Positions 1 to 10,500 of a stretch of 64,000 nucleotides of DNA are shown here, piece after piece. Origin of the DNA: Rostratula benghalensis. Its lineage: Eukaryota > Chordata > Aves > Charadriiformes > Rostratulidae. Each line of letters begins with the position of its first letter. Position 1 is the first letter of the stretch. The position numbers and the translations under genes are program-made. A model generated the notes under the pieces. It was given only the letters and a program-made list of their open reading frames with translations. It made no database searches and was not told where the DNA came from. The stretch lies in contig VXAI01000139.1 in assembly GCA_013399305.1 (NCBI GenBank), forward strand, positions 1,102,896 through 1,166,895. Direction: 5' to 3'.

Positions 1-945
1 AAATATTTATTTTTTTTTGGCTGGGGAGTTGGTCACCAAAACTTATGATTAGTAAAATGTCAACACAAGAAAAACTGGCAATACTTCCACCCTGCTCTTC
101 ATAGGTAGTTGGAAGACTGTGTGCTCTTACTCTTTATGTTCAGATAAGTGGGGTTTTTTATTTTAATAATGTTTGTAAGAAACAACAATGCTTTGCAGCA
201 GTGCATTGTAGCCACAATCGCACAATATATTTTCTTAAAAAATACCAGCAGTTCCTCATGCAATATATTCTGCATTTATAAAAACTAGTTTTTAAAACAA
301 ATCTTCTTTTGTTTGCCTATGAAATCATGTTTAAACCTGAATTATGTCATTATTTTAGTCACATTGTAACTTAAATTGTTCTTAAATGCTGTCTTATGCT
401 TTTGACTTAAATAAGTGTGGTTAGACAAAGGAAAGGCTTTATCTGGAAAGGGCTAGCAGCATTTTATTTGGATACATTCTCAATTTAGAGAGAGTTTGTT
501 CTTAAAGTAGTCACTTTGCCAGCTTAAAAAAAAAAATAAAATTCCCTGCCTGTAGTTGTTGAAGTTAATGCTAATACTGTGTATGATCTTAAATCTAAAT
601 GTTCAGCTTACCCTGTGTGGTATAGGTGATATTTCAAGCGGATTGTAAAACATCTTGCATTGTTAGCAAAGTTTTATCTAGTACATGGAGTTGCTCAATA
701 TTTTGATGTTTTGGTTTTATGCACCTTGTTGCTATTAACATCCATATGTTTTCATGTAGATTTCAATAACTTGAATATATTTAGAAGCCTTTTTATTTAG
801 AAATATATAGTTGTCACAAACATCTTATTTTCCTATATGTACTGTACAAAACCTTCATTCACTCATTCTTTTGCTCTTTGTGGTTGGATCTAACACTAAC
901 TGTATTGTTTTCTTACATCAATAAACTATATGTGGACCAGGCCCC
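1..945 (+). other. HIF1A: Distal 3' UTR of HIF1A (hypoxia-inducible factor 1 alpha)
   Basis: No coding sequence is visible, but the text is collinear with what I recall of the human HIF1A 3' UTR. Matching blocks include the start (ATTTATTTTT then GGCTGGGGAGTT), the stretch around 205-300 (GTAGCCACAAT, CACAATATATTTTCTTAAAA, ACCAGCAGTT, AAAACTAGTTTTTAA), CACTTTGCCAGCTTAAAA near 510, and the terminal block at 875-940 (TTTGCTCTTTGTGGTTGGAT, then AATAAA, then GTGGACCAGG). HIF1A encodes the oxygen-regulated alpha subunit of the HIF-1 transcription factor; its coding exons lie upstream of the window. ATTTA motifs (for example 5-9) fit AU-rich control of mRNA stability. A human antisense transcript (aHIF) overlaps this UTR, but nothing here shows whether this species has one. 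Confidence 0.93.
920..925 (+). terminator. HIF1A: HIF1A polyadenylation signal AATAAA
   Basis: A canonical AATAAA lies in the conserved terminal block of the HIF1A 3' UTR and is followed by TGTGGACCAGG, the sequence at which the human mRNA ends. Cleavage is expected near 940-945. A G/T-rich downstream element (GGGGAGTGTGTT) follows at about 949-960. Confidence 0.88.
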
Positions 946-3900
946 CTTGGGGAGTGTGTTATATGAGAGAAATGAGATAATTTATATTTTTGTTAGTGGT
1001 TATTGTTCATCAGTGTTCCCTTTTTAACTTAGAGTCGATTGGAAATCACTGCTCCCTTATTTGATTGTAACATCTCTGTGTTAATTATTTGAGCCTATTC
1101 AGTACTGAAGTCTCCTAGACAGTGTTGTACTACTGCTTGCCAAAGATGTTAGAACTTTAAATTTGTTATCACACCAGTTAGCAAACTTGAAAGTGAGGAG
1201 ACAGTGTATTTGTGTTACTTTAGAAGGGAAAGATTTTCCTTATGAACAGCTTAAAGGCTTGTCTCTGGAGGCTTTATCAAAGTAACACTGGAAAGCAGGA
1301 GAAAGGAAAATTCACAAGAGTGATCAATGGAAATACAGATTTTAATCACAAAACTGCATGATTGAAAAATCAAGATTGTACTTGTGATAAAGCTTGTTCT
1401 ACTTCCTTATGCTGTTGACTTAGTGACTTTAACTAGACTACTCTTATTTTGCTGTCATTTGCACTTTTCAAATTAACAGACCTGTATTCACTAACAGGAG
1501 ACTCTTAGCCACCAACTAACAAAAGACAGGGCATTGGTTGCAGAAGACCGTTGCATACTTAAAGTTGGAGTAGAAGTTTCACAAGACAGGAGAAAGCCTA
1601 TAGGTGAAGAAAGCCTATAGAAATGAAGCTTCATGCAGAGACTATTTTGAGTATGAGAGATTTTTAATGCAGCATTTAAGTGTGCAAAGTTTATAAAGTT
1701 TGCTGGATAAAAGCAGCAGAACTGCTGCCTGCCTGCTATGTTGAGGGCTCTTCTTTCCATGGCATCACTATTTCTGTCAGCAGTTAAAAAGTTTAATGAT
1801 GAAGTTGCTAAAGGCTTAAGTAAAGTGTTTTGCTTTTCTTGCTGCCCTGGCAAGCTTTGAGCTGGCCTGGTGAGTTATCAGTTGTTTTTTTTTTTATCTT
1901 CCAAGAGAAACTTTATACCCTTCTGTCTGTTGTTCTGCTACTCTTGACCTTATTTTGGAGGAGCCTGTCCTCCAAAATATGATTGATTGGTGGGTCTGTC
2001 TGTTCCTCTTCAGTGTACCTTAAGAGGGCTGTAGGTTTTCTTAGAGAAAAATCCATGGTAAGAAGAGGAGGAAAACTTAAGTGACCCACATGATTTATGA
2101 TCATGAGCCTGCTGGAATAATCTCTGGTTTTAAGGACAGAAGCTATGGATTAAAGTGAGCTGTGTTTCATCTAGGAATCTTCACAACTCTCACACTTTTT
2201 ATTATACGTGGTAAGGCATGGCATCTTGTTTACTCTCTTGGTAAGAGTGACTGAAACAAGCAAATACTGGAATGAACTGTAGTAGCCCTATTGGTTTACT
2301 CCAGTAAAAAACCCAAACAGGGAAAAAATAAAACCAAAACCAAGTTAATGCCCTAGAGACACTGAATGAAGCTTGGACAAGTAGCAGTAATTGATTGCTC
2401 TGGCCTTGTAAGAGCTTTGCTAAATGCAGATGACAGTTCACAAAAATATAGCATAACTTTTAAGCTGCTTTTTGTTTTTAATTATTTTTTTTTGCTTAGT
2501 CTTTAGGAATACACAGCCTGATTCTAAACCTGTTTTGGGGGACAAACATTACTTTCTAAATGTTTGTGGTTTTTTTTTTTCTAGTGGTTCTGAGTAATTT
2601 CTTAGCTGGCTTGCTACTTTTTAAAATGTTGAGGCACCACATTAGAGCATTTATTTTTTCCTAGAAGTGAAAAAAACCCTGAAGGTAAATGCAGTGTTAC
2701 CTTATGCTTATGACATATGCTAGATTATGTAGAAATGATAAACTGAGAATAACAAAGTTTGCTTCCAGAAGGTTAGCACGACTCCAGCAGTAGTCAAGTT
2801 ATGCCTTTTTTGTAGCATAGAACAATTATTATTTTTACATATGGATTCGAATAGATGTTTTTATCAACAATGCTGATTATTTTGTTAAAAAGTAAAGGCA
2901 CTTTTAAACCAGTATTTATGATGACACCATTCTTTCCTTTACCTGAAAGTAGTTAACCTGGGAACACCCAAGAAGTCACTGAAGTCTGCTGTCTAGTAAC
3001 TTGATTTTAGGTGTAGCGTACTGAGTAAGTTAAGGTAGCCTGGAATGCAGATACACCTTTCTGACATACAATGTACCTTCCTCCCATGCAGTGAGATAGG
3101 CTTGGACTGCATGTTCAGCTTGCAAAATCTTGGGCTGAAACAGAAACAATTAGCTTATAAGATTCCTGTTGTGTCTCTCTACATATATTAAACTCTCCCT
3201 AAGTAATTATGAATGGCAGGATCACAGATTAAGGCCAGCAAGTCCAATTAAAACTTTACATTTAACACTGCTGGCAATTTCAAGACTCCAAATGAACCCT
3301 TTGAAAGGCACCCACTGGGGTATGCCTCAGGTCAACCATCTGTCCCTGTCCCCACTGACTTGCTGCTGCTGACCAGAACACACATCTCACTCAGATGTCC
3401 CTGCACTTATGCACGTTATTCAAACTGAAATTGTCCAGCATGAAAATAAAGAATTCACAGGCCAGGAATATCTTGTAGGAAGACCATTTTCATAGGAATT
3501 CATGTGAGCTGGGTATACAGCTTTCATTAAAAACAAAAAAGTAATCAGGTACTTGATTCCCTGGAAAGCTCCATTCTGGAGAACTGTGATTTTTAAAATT
3601 TTTTTGGTTTAAATCAAAATTCTAGAAATGAGTTGTCATTGCTGTTCTGCTTCCCAGTTTACTTTGAGCAAGGCTTGCCAAGTTTCCAAAAAGTTAAAAA
3701 AGTTTGCAACTGGCCTTATACAGTACAGTAGATTTTGTGAATAATAGCAGTATTCTCTCATGAAGAAGTGATGTATTTTAATGGAATTCTTTTTTGGAAC
3801 CAAGTACAACGTATTGCAACTGATATTTCTCTTGAAACATTTTGACATACTTGTGACTGTATTTTTTCTTTTTCATTGTGTTAACAGTATAAAATTCAAT

Positions 3901-4728
3901 AAAAGAGAGGGGTTGTTTCTAATTTGTGACATCTGTGATCTTTCTGTTCAACTCTTGTCCCTGTTTTAAAAGATGAAGATAGCAAAACCACTTTTTAAAG
4001 TGAACTAAATGACCTGTAATGCAGCATAACTAAAATTGCTTGTTTGAGATCTGACTTACCTACAACTGAAGTCAGAAACTTTGACACTAAGCAGACATAG
4101 GGTCTATTTTCCAAAAGCCTTTATAAATTCTCTTGTGCCCTTACAGCTGAATGCTGTTCACAAACATAATGGTTATCCCACCTGAATTAAGTAGACAACG
4201 TGTGAACAAAAGAGGTTAAGCTTACAATTTAACAACAGCTGGGAAAGGTTTCCCCGTGGGAAGCTAAAGAGAGGAGAACAACAGATACTGACCAGAGAGG
4301 CAGAGATTATTATGAAACCTCTGAGTAATCACATCAGAATGCCCTTAGTAGCAAAACAAACTAGTCTGATTCCAAGGTGGTGTTTTCAAGTGAAGTCAGG
4401 TGCTCTCAGTACATGCAGATAACTTCACAAGAACTTCTCTTGCTGTTTTGTTAAATTAGTATTGCTTCCTATGGCACAGATTAAAAACATTTGCAACAGT
4501 TTGCTCAGCTGGAAAGTCTGAAAGCAGAAGGCACATACAAGTGCTGTCACAGTAGAGTATGATCCTGTTATTTGGTATTAGTGATAGGTTTGTACATACA
4601 GAAGTATGAATACCATTTAATAAAATACAGCCGTGGGTTATTTGCATTAAAATCCATTAAAACATGATTTATTTCCATGTTGTCCATTTGAAAGTGTGTT
4701 CTAATACAAAGTATTTTTTTTTCCTTAG
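946..4728. other. HIF1A-SNAPC1 intergenic DNA, proximal part
   Basis: This is AT-rich sequence without recognisable CR1 or other repeats. The open frames present (up to about 120 codons, minus strand, 1491-1853) have no recognisable domain and are of a length expected by chance. An isolated AATAAA occurs at 3898-3903 with no gene I can attach to it. I see nothing else definable. Confidence 0.5.
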
Positions 4729-4788
4729 AAAAAGTTCTCTTGTGCCACGTGTAATGAGAGAACCCCCTGTTACCTATATCTATGCAGG
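4729..4788 (+). CDS. Putative exon A of an unidentified small gene
   Basis: A polypyrimidine tract ending in CCTTAG is followed by a 60-base open stretch (20 codons) that ends at GG|GTAAAT, a plausible donor. In the frame compatible with exon B it reads K-K-F-S-C-A-T-C-N-E-R-T-P-C and so on to L-C-R, with two CxxC-like cysteine pairs. No initiator exon was found upstream and I do not recognise the protein. It may equally be part of a non-coding transcript or a chance arrangement. The pairing with exon B is inferred from phase (0/0) only. Confidence 0.22.
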
Positions 4789-4946
4789 GTAAATGGCTTT
4801 TTAACTTGCAATGTATAAGCTAGGAATTAACGGGGCAAACAGGACTTCACCTGTTTGTTTTAGAGTTAAATGAGAAAATGAAGAAGACACAGCAACCAGC
4901 ACACTATTCCTTATATCATCTAATTATTATTTTTGGTTTATTTTAG

Positions 4947-5039
4947 GTTGGAAGGCAGCCTATTAAAGAATTAAAAGGTACTAATGAAAAATCTGAAGGA
5001 GCACTAGATGAAAACACAACTGATCAAGAAGAGCCTTAA
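4947..5039 (+). CDS. Putative terminal exon B of an unidentified small gene
   Basis: After TTTATTTTAG, a 93-base open stretch ends with TAA at 5037-5039. It reads V-G-R-Q-P-I-K-E-L-K and so on to T-D-Q-E-E-P-stop, a hydrophilic, acidic tail that looks more protein-like than the surrounding DNA. It joins exon A in phase across a 158-bp intron. No AATAAA lies close downstream, which weakens the case. I assign no function. Confidence 0.22.
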   Translation, partial: VGRQPIKELKGTNEKSEGALDENTTDQEEP

Positions 5040-6299
5040 TTACCTTAAAAATTGACACTGTATTTCATTGTATACACCACAGAAGGCAAATTTTGCAAAG
5101 GCAACCTGTTGCTTTTTTATTATTATTATTATTTCTTTGCATTTTTATTCTTTACCCTGTAGACAAATTTTCTACAGGTAAAGACTTAGCACATGTTAAT
5201 ATGTGGGCACATCATCCTTGTGCTCACTACGTTTTACACAATCCAAGTGTCATGACATGCAGCCCCATCTGTCTTAGGGGGGAAAAAAAAAAAAACAAGA
5301 AAGAAAGAAATTTCCAGCTACTGTTTCCTGAAACACCACCTCTGAGAGATCACAACACTTGATGCATGTTTCAAACACAAAAATTAGTAAACACACTCAA
5401 ACTTTACAAACATGGCATCGCTCCAGAGACAAGCTCCTCTGCTCCATTTAGATTATGGGATAACTCCTGTAAGCAAGCAGGGCTTGGCTTGACCAGTAAC
5501 TACTGATACGTACTACTGACACACTCCATGATGTATCAATTATTAACTTCCTTGTGCTTTGCATCCTTAAGTCCAGTAGAGAGGGAGTACATTATAACTA
5601 TTTACCCAACAGCACTGGCATTCAGTTTGCAGATCAGTACAATCTGTTGATTAAGGGGTTCACATACTGGATGAATGGGGTCACTGTCCTGCATTTCTAA
5701 ACATAAATTCAAATGATAGATGAGAATGTTTTGGGGTTTTCCAGGGGGAAAAAAAAAAAAGCCAACCCAAACCCCAGCAGGTGCAGCTCTCTCCCTGCAG
5801 CTGCTAAAACCTGCCTAATTCATATGTAGCAGCTCTGGTAATGCTTCTGTTCCTATAATCAATGGCAGTGGAAATCAGCGGTGCTTTAAGACAACATCTG
5901 GTTAGATGATGGCCATTCATTTGCTACTCATCTATACAAGCTGCTAAAGGATGATTTTCTAGGAACCTTTTGGGAAATATAATAAATATGGAAAGATGCT
6001 GTGGTGCCTGATGTGTTGTGGAAGCTACTGTCATTGTAGGAGCTGATAGTTTGAAGTGCCTAGCTTTAAGGAGCCACCTTTGGATCAATTAGTTGATACT
6101 AGCGGTGAACTGAAAAACATTACAGTATCAGAGCCTGCAGAATTTAAAATTTTGCAGTGCTTGATTATTTCAGAAAGCAAAACATGAATTTTTAACCTGG
6201 TGACAATGCGAAACACCTGCACGCAATGCACCATCCCACACCTACTCACTACATTTGCCGTTTTTCACCCCTTAAGTCTTCCTTAGGGCAGTTCACAGG
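5040..6299. other. Intergenic DNA upstream of the SNAPC1 CpG island
   Basis: The stretch is AT-rich with short A and T runs and short chance open frames. No repeat family is recognisable. GC content rises sharply from about 6300 onward. Confidence 0.5.
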
Positions 6300-7373
6300 C
6301 TCTGTTCGCACACGCCGAGGACCCAGCCCCCCTGTATCCCCAAGGATGCAGAAGCAGCATCCAAGCGCTCTCCTGCCAAGCCCGGGGACCCGCTCGCCAG
6401 CGCAGGTGCCGCCGCCGCCGCCGTCCCCCGAGACCGCAGCCCGCCCGCAGCCGGTCTCCGGCCAAACCTCAGCCACGGAGGCGATTCCGCCTGCGGCCGC
6501 CCAACACAGCAACGACACCTTGAAACCAGAGCCCCGTCCCTATACCCTCCCGGGAACTACCGGAGGGCTGCGGGACTTCCCGGGGAAGACAGCGCCAAAA
6601 AACGACGCCCCGAGGAAACACCTTGCCACCGCCCCAAGCCGCTGCTCGCCCGCCTCCCCCGCTACCACAGCGTCCGTACTCACTCGGGGGGCGCGGGGAC
6701 CCTCGGACGCCAGCGCTCCGCTCCTCTCCCCAGCCGCCTCGGTCGCTGCCGGCCCTTAGGCGTGCAGGGGAGGAGACGCCGCGCCCACCCTCCCTACGTG
6801 CGGCTGGGCAGCCACGGCCCCCGCCCGGCTCGCCCCGGTCGCCGCCTACGTGTGGCCGTGCATGCAGGGAGCGGGCGGCGCGCCGCCCCGCCGCTCAAGC
6901 CCCTGCCCGTCGCGCTCGCTCGGGCAGAAGCGGGGCTTCCCGCGGCCACCTCGGCCCGCTCCCCGCCTCCTGCGAGCGGCGCTGGGCGGGCGGGGCGCTC
7001 CGGGCAACCACCCCCCTTCGCCGCGCACTTCATGAGGGGAGAGCGGCCGCAGCGTCCGGGCTAAAGGGGCCTAAAAGCGCGGGCGCAGCACGGCGGGGCT
7101 AGGCCGGGGGGGGACGACGGAGGGCTTCAGCGGGAAGAGGGGCGGAGAATGCCGAAGCCTTGCGCCCCACCAGCACCTCCAGTCGTACGGCAGCGACTGC
7201 CGCTCCTTCACGCCCAAACCCTTTCCTCCCTCGGGCTGCTCCCCGACGGCCACCCGGGGCCGACCAAGGACCCAGCTCGCCCTCCAGGGCGCGGGGACAG
7301 TAAGGCACAGGGCGGGGCGGGCGGAGCCCTAACGGAAAAGCCCGGGCTGGGTCTCTGAGGGAAGGGCGGCTGC

Positions 7374-7383
7374 GCGCATGCGC
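7374..7383. promoter_or_regulatory. SNAPC1: NRF1-type palindrome GCGCATGCGC
   Basis: A perfect 10-bp palindrome matches the core of the NRF1 (nuclear respiratory factor 1) site and lies about 75 bp upstream of the SNAPC1 start codon, within the CpG island. NRF1 sites at this distance are common in TATA-less housekeeping promoters. Binding is inferred. Confidence 0.55.
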
Positions 7384-7456
7384 GGAAGGCTGCGCCGGCG
7401 CCGCGGGGGCGCAGTGGAGACGCTGGGCCTGCGCGCCGTGTGGCGGAGCCGGCGGG

Positions 7457-7584
7457 ATGAGCTCGGTGCCGGGGCTGCAGGCGGACTGCGAGGAGCTGCT
7501 CGGTGCCTTCCAGGAGGCCGACACCATCCGCTTCGAGCGCTTCGCTGAGCTGTGGCGGGAGCGCCGGTTCCACACCATCTTCTA
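7457..7584 (+). CDS. SNAPC1: SNAPC1 coding exon 1
   Basis: Encodes residues 1-42 and two bases of Tyr43, starting [18 protein letters not shown]. It ends at TTCTA|GTGAGT (phase 2). The exon lies inside the CpG island. Confidence 0.93.
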
Positions 7585-10500
7585 GTGAGTAAGGGGTCCT
7601 GGGCAGGCCGGCTCCTCAGCGGCCTGGCCCGCTTAAGGCACTGAGTTCGGCTCCCTGTGCCCGGCCTCAGGGAGCCCGCCTGCCCCCCCCCGCCCCCCGA
7701 GGCGGCTGCTGAGCTCGCCCCGCGGTTATACGGGGGACCTTGGAGGGGAGTGCTGCTGAGCCCTCTTTCCCTTCAGGCTAGCTTTTGGGCAAGGTTTGCC
7801 GGGCTGGTGTGCAGGTAAATGGCGATGAAGCATCGGCCCCTGCGTAACACTGAAACGCGGTTATTAGCGCAGTTTGTTTTGTATGTTAGTAACACAAGTG
7901 ATTTGTAGATTGATTGTATCGGGGAGCTTGATGCAAGTCTCATGGGATTTAAAAACATACGATTGTAGGATACTGCATTTTCGCTTTGGATCTAATTTAA
8001 AATAGAATTTCTTGCAGTACTGTGGGAGAGCTTAAGGACTGACTTCACAGAACTTGAACCCTATGATAATATGTTTTAAAAAACATAAAGCTTGTTTCTG
8101 AATAATGGATTTTCTAAATCTAAATCCAAATTTCTAAATGTGCCCTTTTATATTTACTTGTTTCAACATGCTTCCTTTTTGTTTACTTTAGTGGTAGAAT
8201 AAGAGCTTTGGAGAGGAATAAGCTCACAAAGAAGACTTTAGAACTGGCCCAGCAGTACTTCTTGCCTCCATATGCTTTCCAGATTCGAGTTGGTGCTCTG
8301 TATCTTTTGTATGGGCTCTATAGTACACAGCTTTGCCAGCCAAAACAAAAGGTAATTGTTCTTGCACTTTTATTCTCAGGAGATTATATATTTCCCAAAA
8401 GGTTGTAAGCTACATGTTATATATCCCTCTGTCTACTTTGCCATGCAGGGCATTTCCTCTCACTTTCTTAAACATGTTTAGAACCAGATGGTCCCTTTGG
8501 AAAAGGTAGCCTTTCAAGCACCTGTGGGTTTGAGAACTTTAATGGCAGTGACTGAAATATTCTTTATGCCTCCTGAATTGTAGCTGTGGTTTCAGAAATC
8601 TTGTTTGCCAGGCAGAAAGTTTTTCTTTTGTCAAAAATGAAGATGATTAGCTTTCAAAATGGGAACAGAGAATGCGCTCATCAGCTGTAGGGGTGAACTC
8701 CATTACAGTCTCAATTAGTCCTCAGATTTTCAACAGAATGAAGACTGGCTGAATTATTCCCAGTTCCTGTTAATTGGAAGAAGTAGAATTTGTAAATAGA
8801 TTGAAAGGATGAATGTCTGAATGACATCCTTTCTGCAGTTAGGATGGGTGACCAGTATATACCGGAATTGGAAACTCAGTGCAAGCACAAGTGGTTTACT
8901 TGGAAACTGTATGATGTATGTTGAGTCCAAATTCTTTAAATAAGAAATGGGAGGTTGAAGTATTCTGCAACGATGATGTTACATCTCATATCATAACTTC
9001 AAAGGAGACAATACCTTTTATGGAGCTGAATATAGGGAATTTTAAAACCCCTGTTATGTAGCAAATGTCTGGGAGTGCAGGAATTATCAAAGCACCTAAC
9101 TTAGGTAGAGAGAAAAACTGTGTGGAGTACATGGTGGAGGAAGGAAAACATGAAAATAGGGATACTTTTACTAACATTTCACTGGTAGGAAATCATGGTG
9201 GGAGTATTACTTTGTCATCATCTGGTCAGTGGGAGTCTCCTAGGTGTGTGTTGTTTTGGGCATCTCGGAATGTGAAGGCTTAATTCTCTCAAATGTCAAA
9301 GAGGGCTTTTGTTCCATGTCACTGCCAAAGAAAGTAACTGCACTGAGAACATTTAACACAACAATATAATAAGCTTGTCTGCATAAAATTTTGATAGTAG
9401 TGACAAATGTTGTAGCAGGATCCTTTCTGTAGTTCTGTGATCATGCGATATTGCACCCTAGACACTCAAGTATTGGACATAGTATAACACAGTTACAGTA
9501 GTCATCTGTATCCATTTTTATTTGTTGAAAAGTGCAGGTCCGTATGACAATATACAACTGTGTTGTTGCAGATCAGAGTTGCACTCAAGGATTGGCCTGA
9601 AATCACAAAATTTCAACAGGACTTGATAGACTCCCAGCATTATGACGCAGCCTACATCTTTAGGACACTGCGACTTGCCAGAGCTTTCCATTTCACAGCA
9701 ATGCCAAAGCTAGTGAGTTATTACGTTATGACTTACCATTTTTAATAAAATTTCTCCAGCTTTCAGTGGCTGACAGTTCAACAGCATCCATGTTTAGTTT
9801 CACCTTCAGGCTGTGTTGAAATACAACGTCTTGCTTTATGTAGCTTGGTGTGTGACATAAAGCTTAGAGAATGTTTGAATGCAGCATGCTTATCACCTGA
9901 AAATATTTTTTTGGTATCTAATGTTCTTAATAGATTTGAGGTGTCTTACTGTTTGTGGAAATGACTGTGAGTGCTGGATTAAATTTTTGGCTGGGGAATA
10001 ATTTTTGAAGAGTCCTGACTGAGCACTTGACAGTGAAGCTGCATGTTTTTGTTGATGAGATGGTTGTATGCCTTTCGGCATCTCTTGATTGTTGGATTTG
10101 CATTAAGAATTATGAAGAGGAGGTGCCCTTCTAAGTTTGCTTTTAGATTACAAAACATCGTCTCTTGCTTTAGCTAAACTACAGAACTAAGAAGAAGATT
10201 CAGGAAAATGAATTTAAAGAAGAATTTAAGGACCCAAGTAACAGAGTAAACACCCTCATCACTAATGATGTACTGGAGGTACAGACTTTTAAAACTTTTA
10301 AACTACAGAGTAATCACTGGGGTTTGTGGTGTTGGGGTTTGTTTTGGGGTTTTTTTTTGTTTGTTTGGGTTTTTTTTCCTCCTTCCTCTGTTGTCCAAGA
10401 GCTCTAACATCTCTAATTAGCAAGTTTTGTCCTTTTTAAGTCTTCTTTTAGAATCCAGACTAGGATAATAGTCTGTGCCAGCAAGTCAATTGAACACTCT

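Larger units (their letters stand above)
6300..7760. promoter_or_regulatory. SNAPC1: CpG island spanning the SNAPC1 promoter and exon 1
   Basis: About 1.4 kb of very GC- and CpG-rich DNA contrasts with AT-rich flanks and covers the SNAPC1 start codon at 7457. GC-box (Sp1-type) matches occur near 6984-6997 and 7310-7326, and a perfect NRF1-type palindrome lies at 7374-7383. There is no convincing TATA box close to the start, as expected for a housekeeping promoter. Many overlapping open frames on both strands here are a by-product of stop-codon depletion at high GC. The island extends more than 1 kb upstream of the gene, so a divergent non-coding transcript is possible but not shown. Confidence 0.85.

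Noticed and set aside
3898..3903. AATAAA in intergenic DNA as the end of another gene
   Set aside because: No upstream coding sequence or conserved UTR could be tied to it; isolated hexamers are frequent in AT-rich DNA.
6226..7578. Many overlapping long frames on both strands (Pro/Arg/Ala-rich) in the CpG island
   Set aside because: High GC removes stop codons; these frames are compositional artefacts. Only the frame starting at 7457 continues into conserved SNAPC1 exons.
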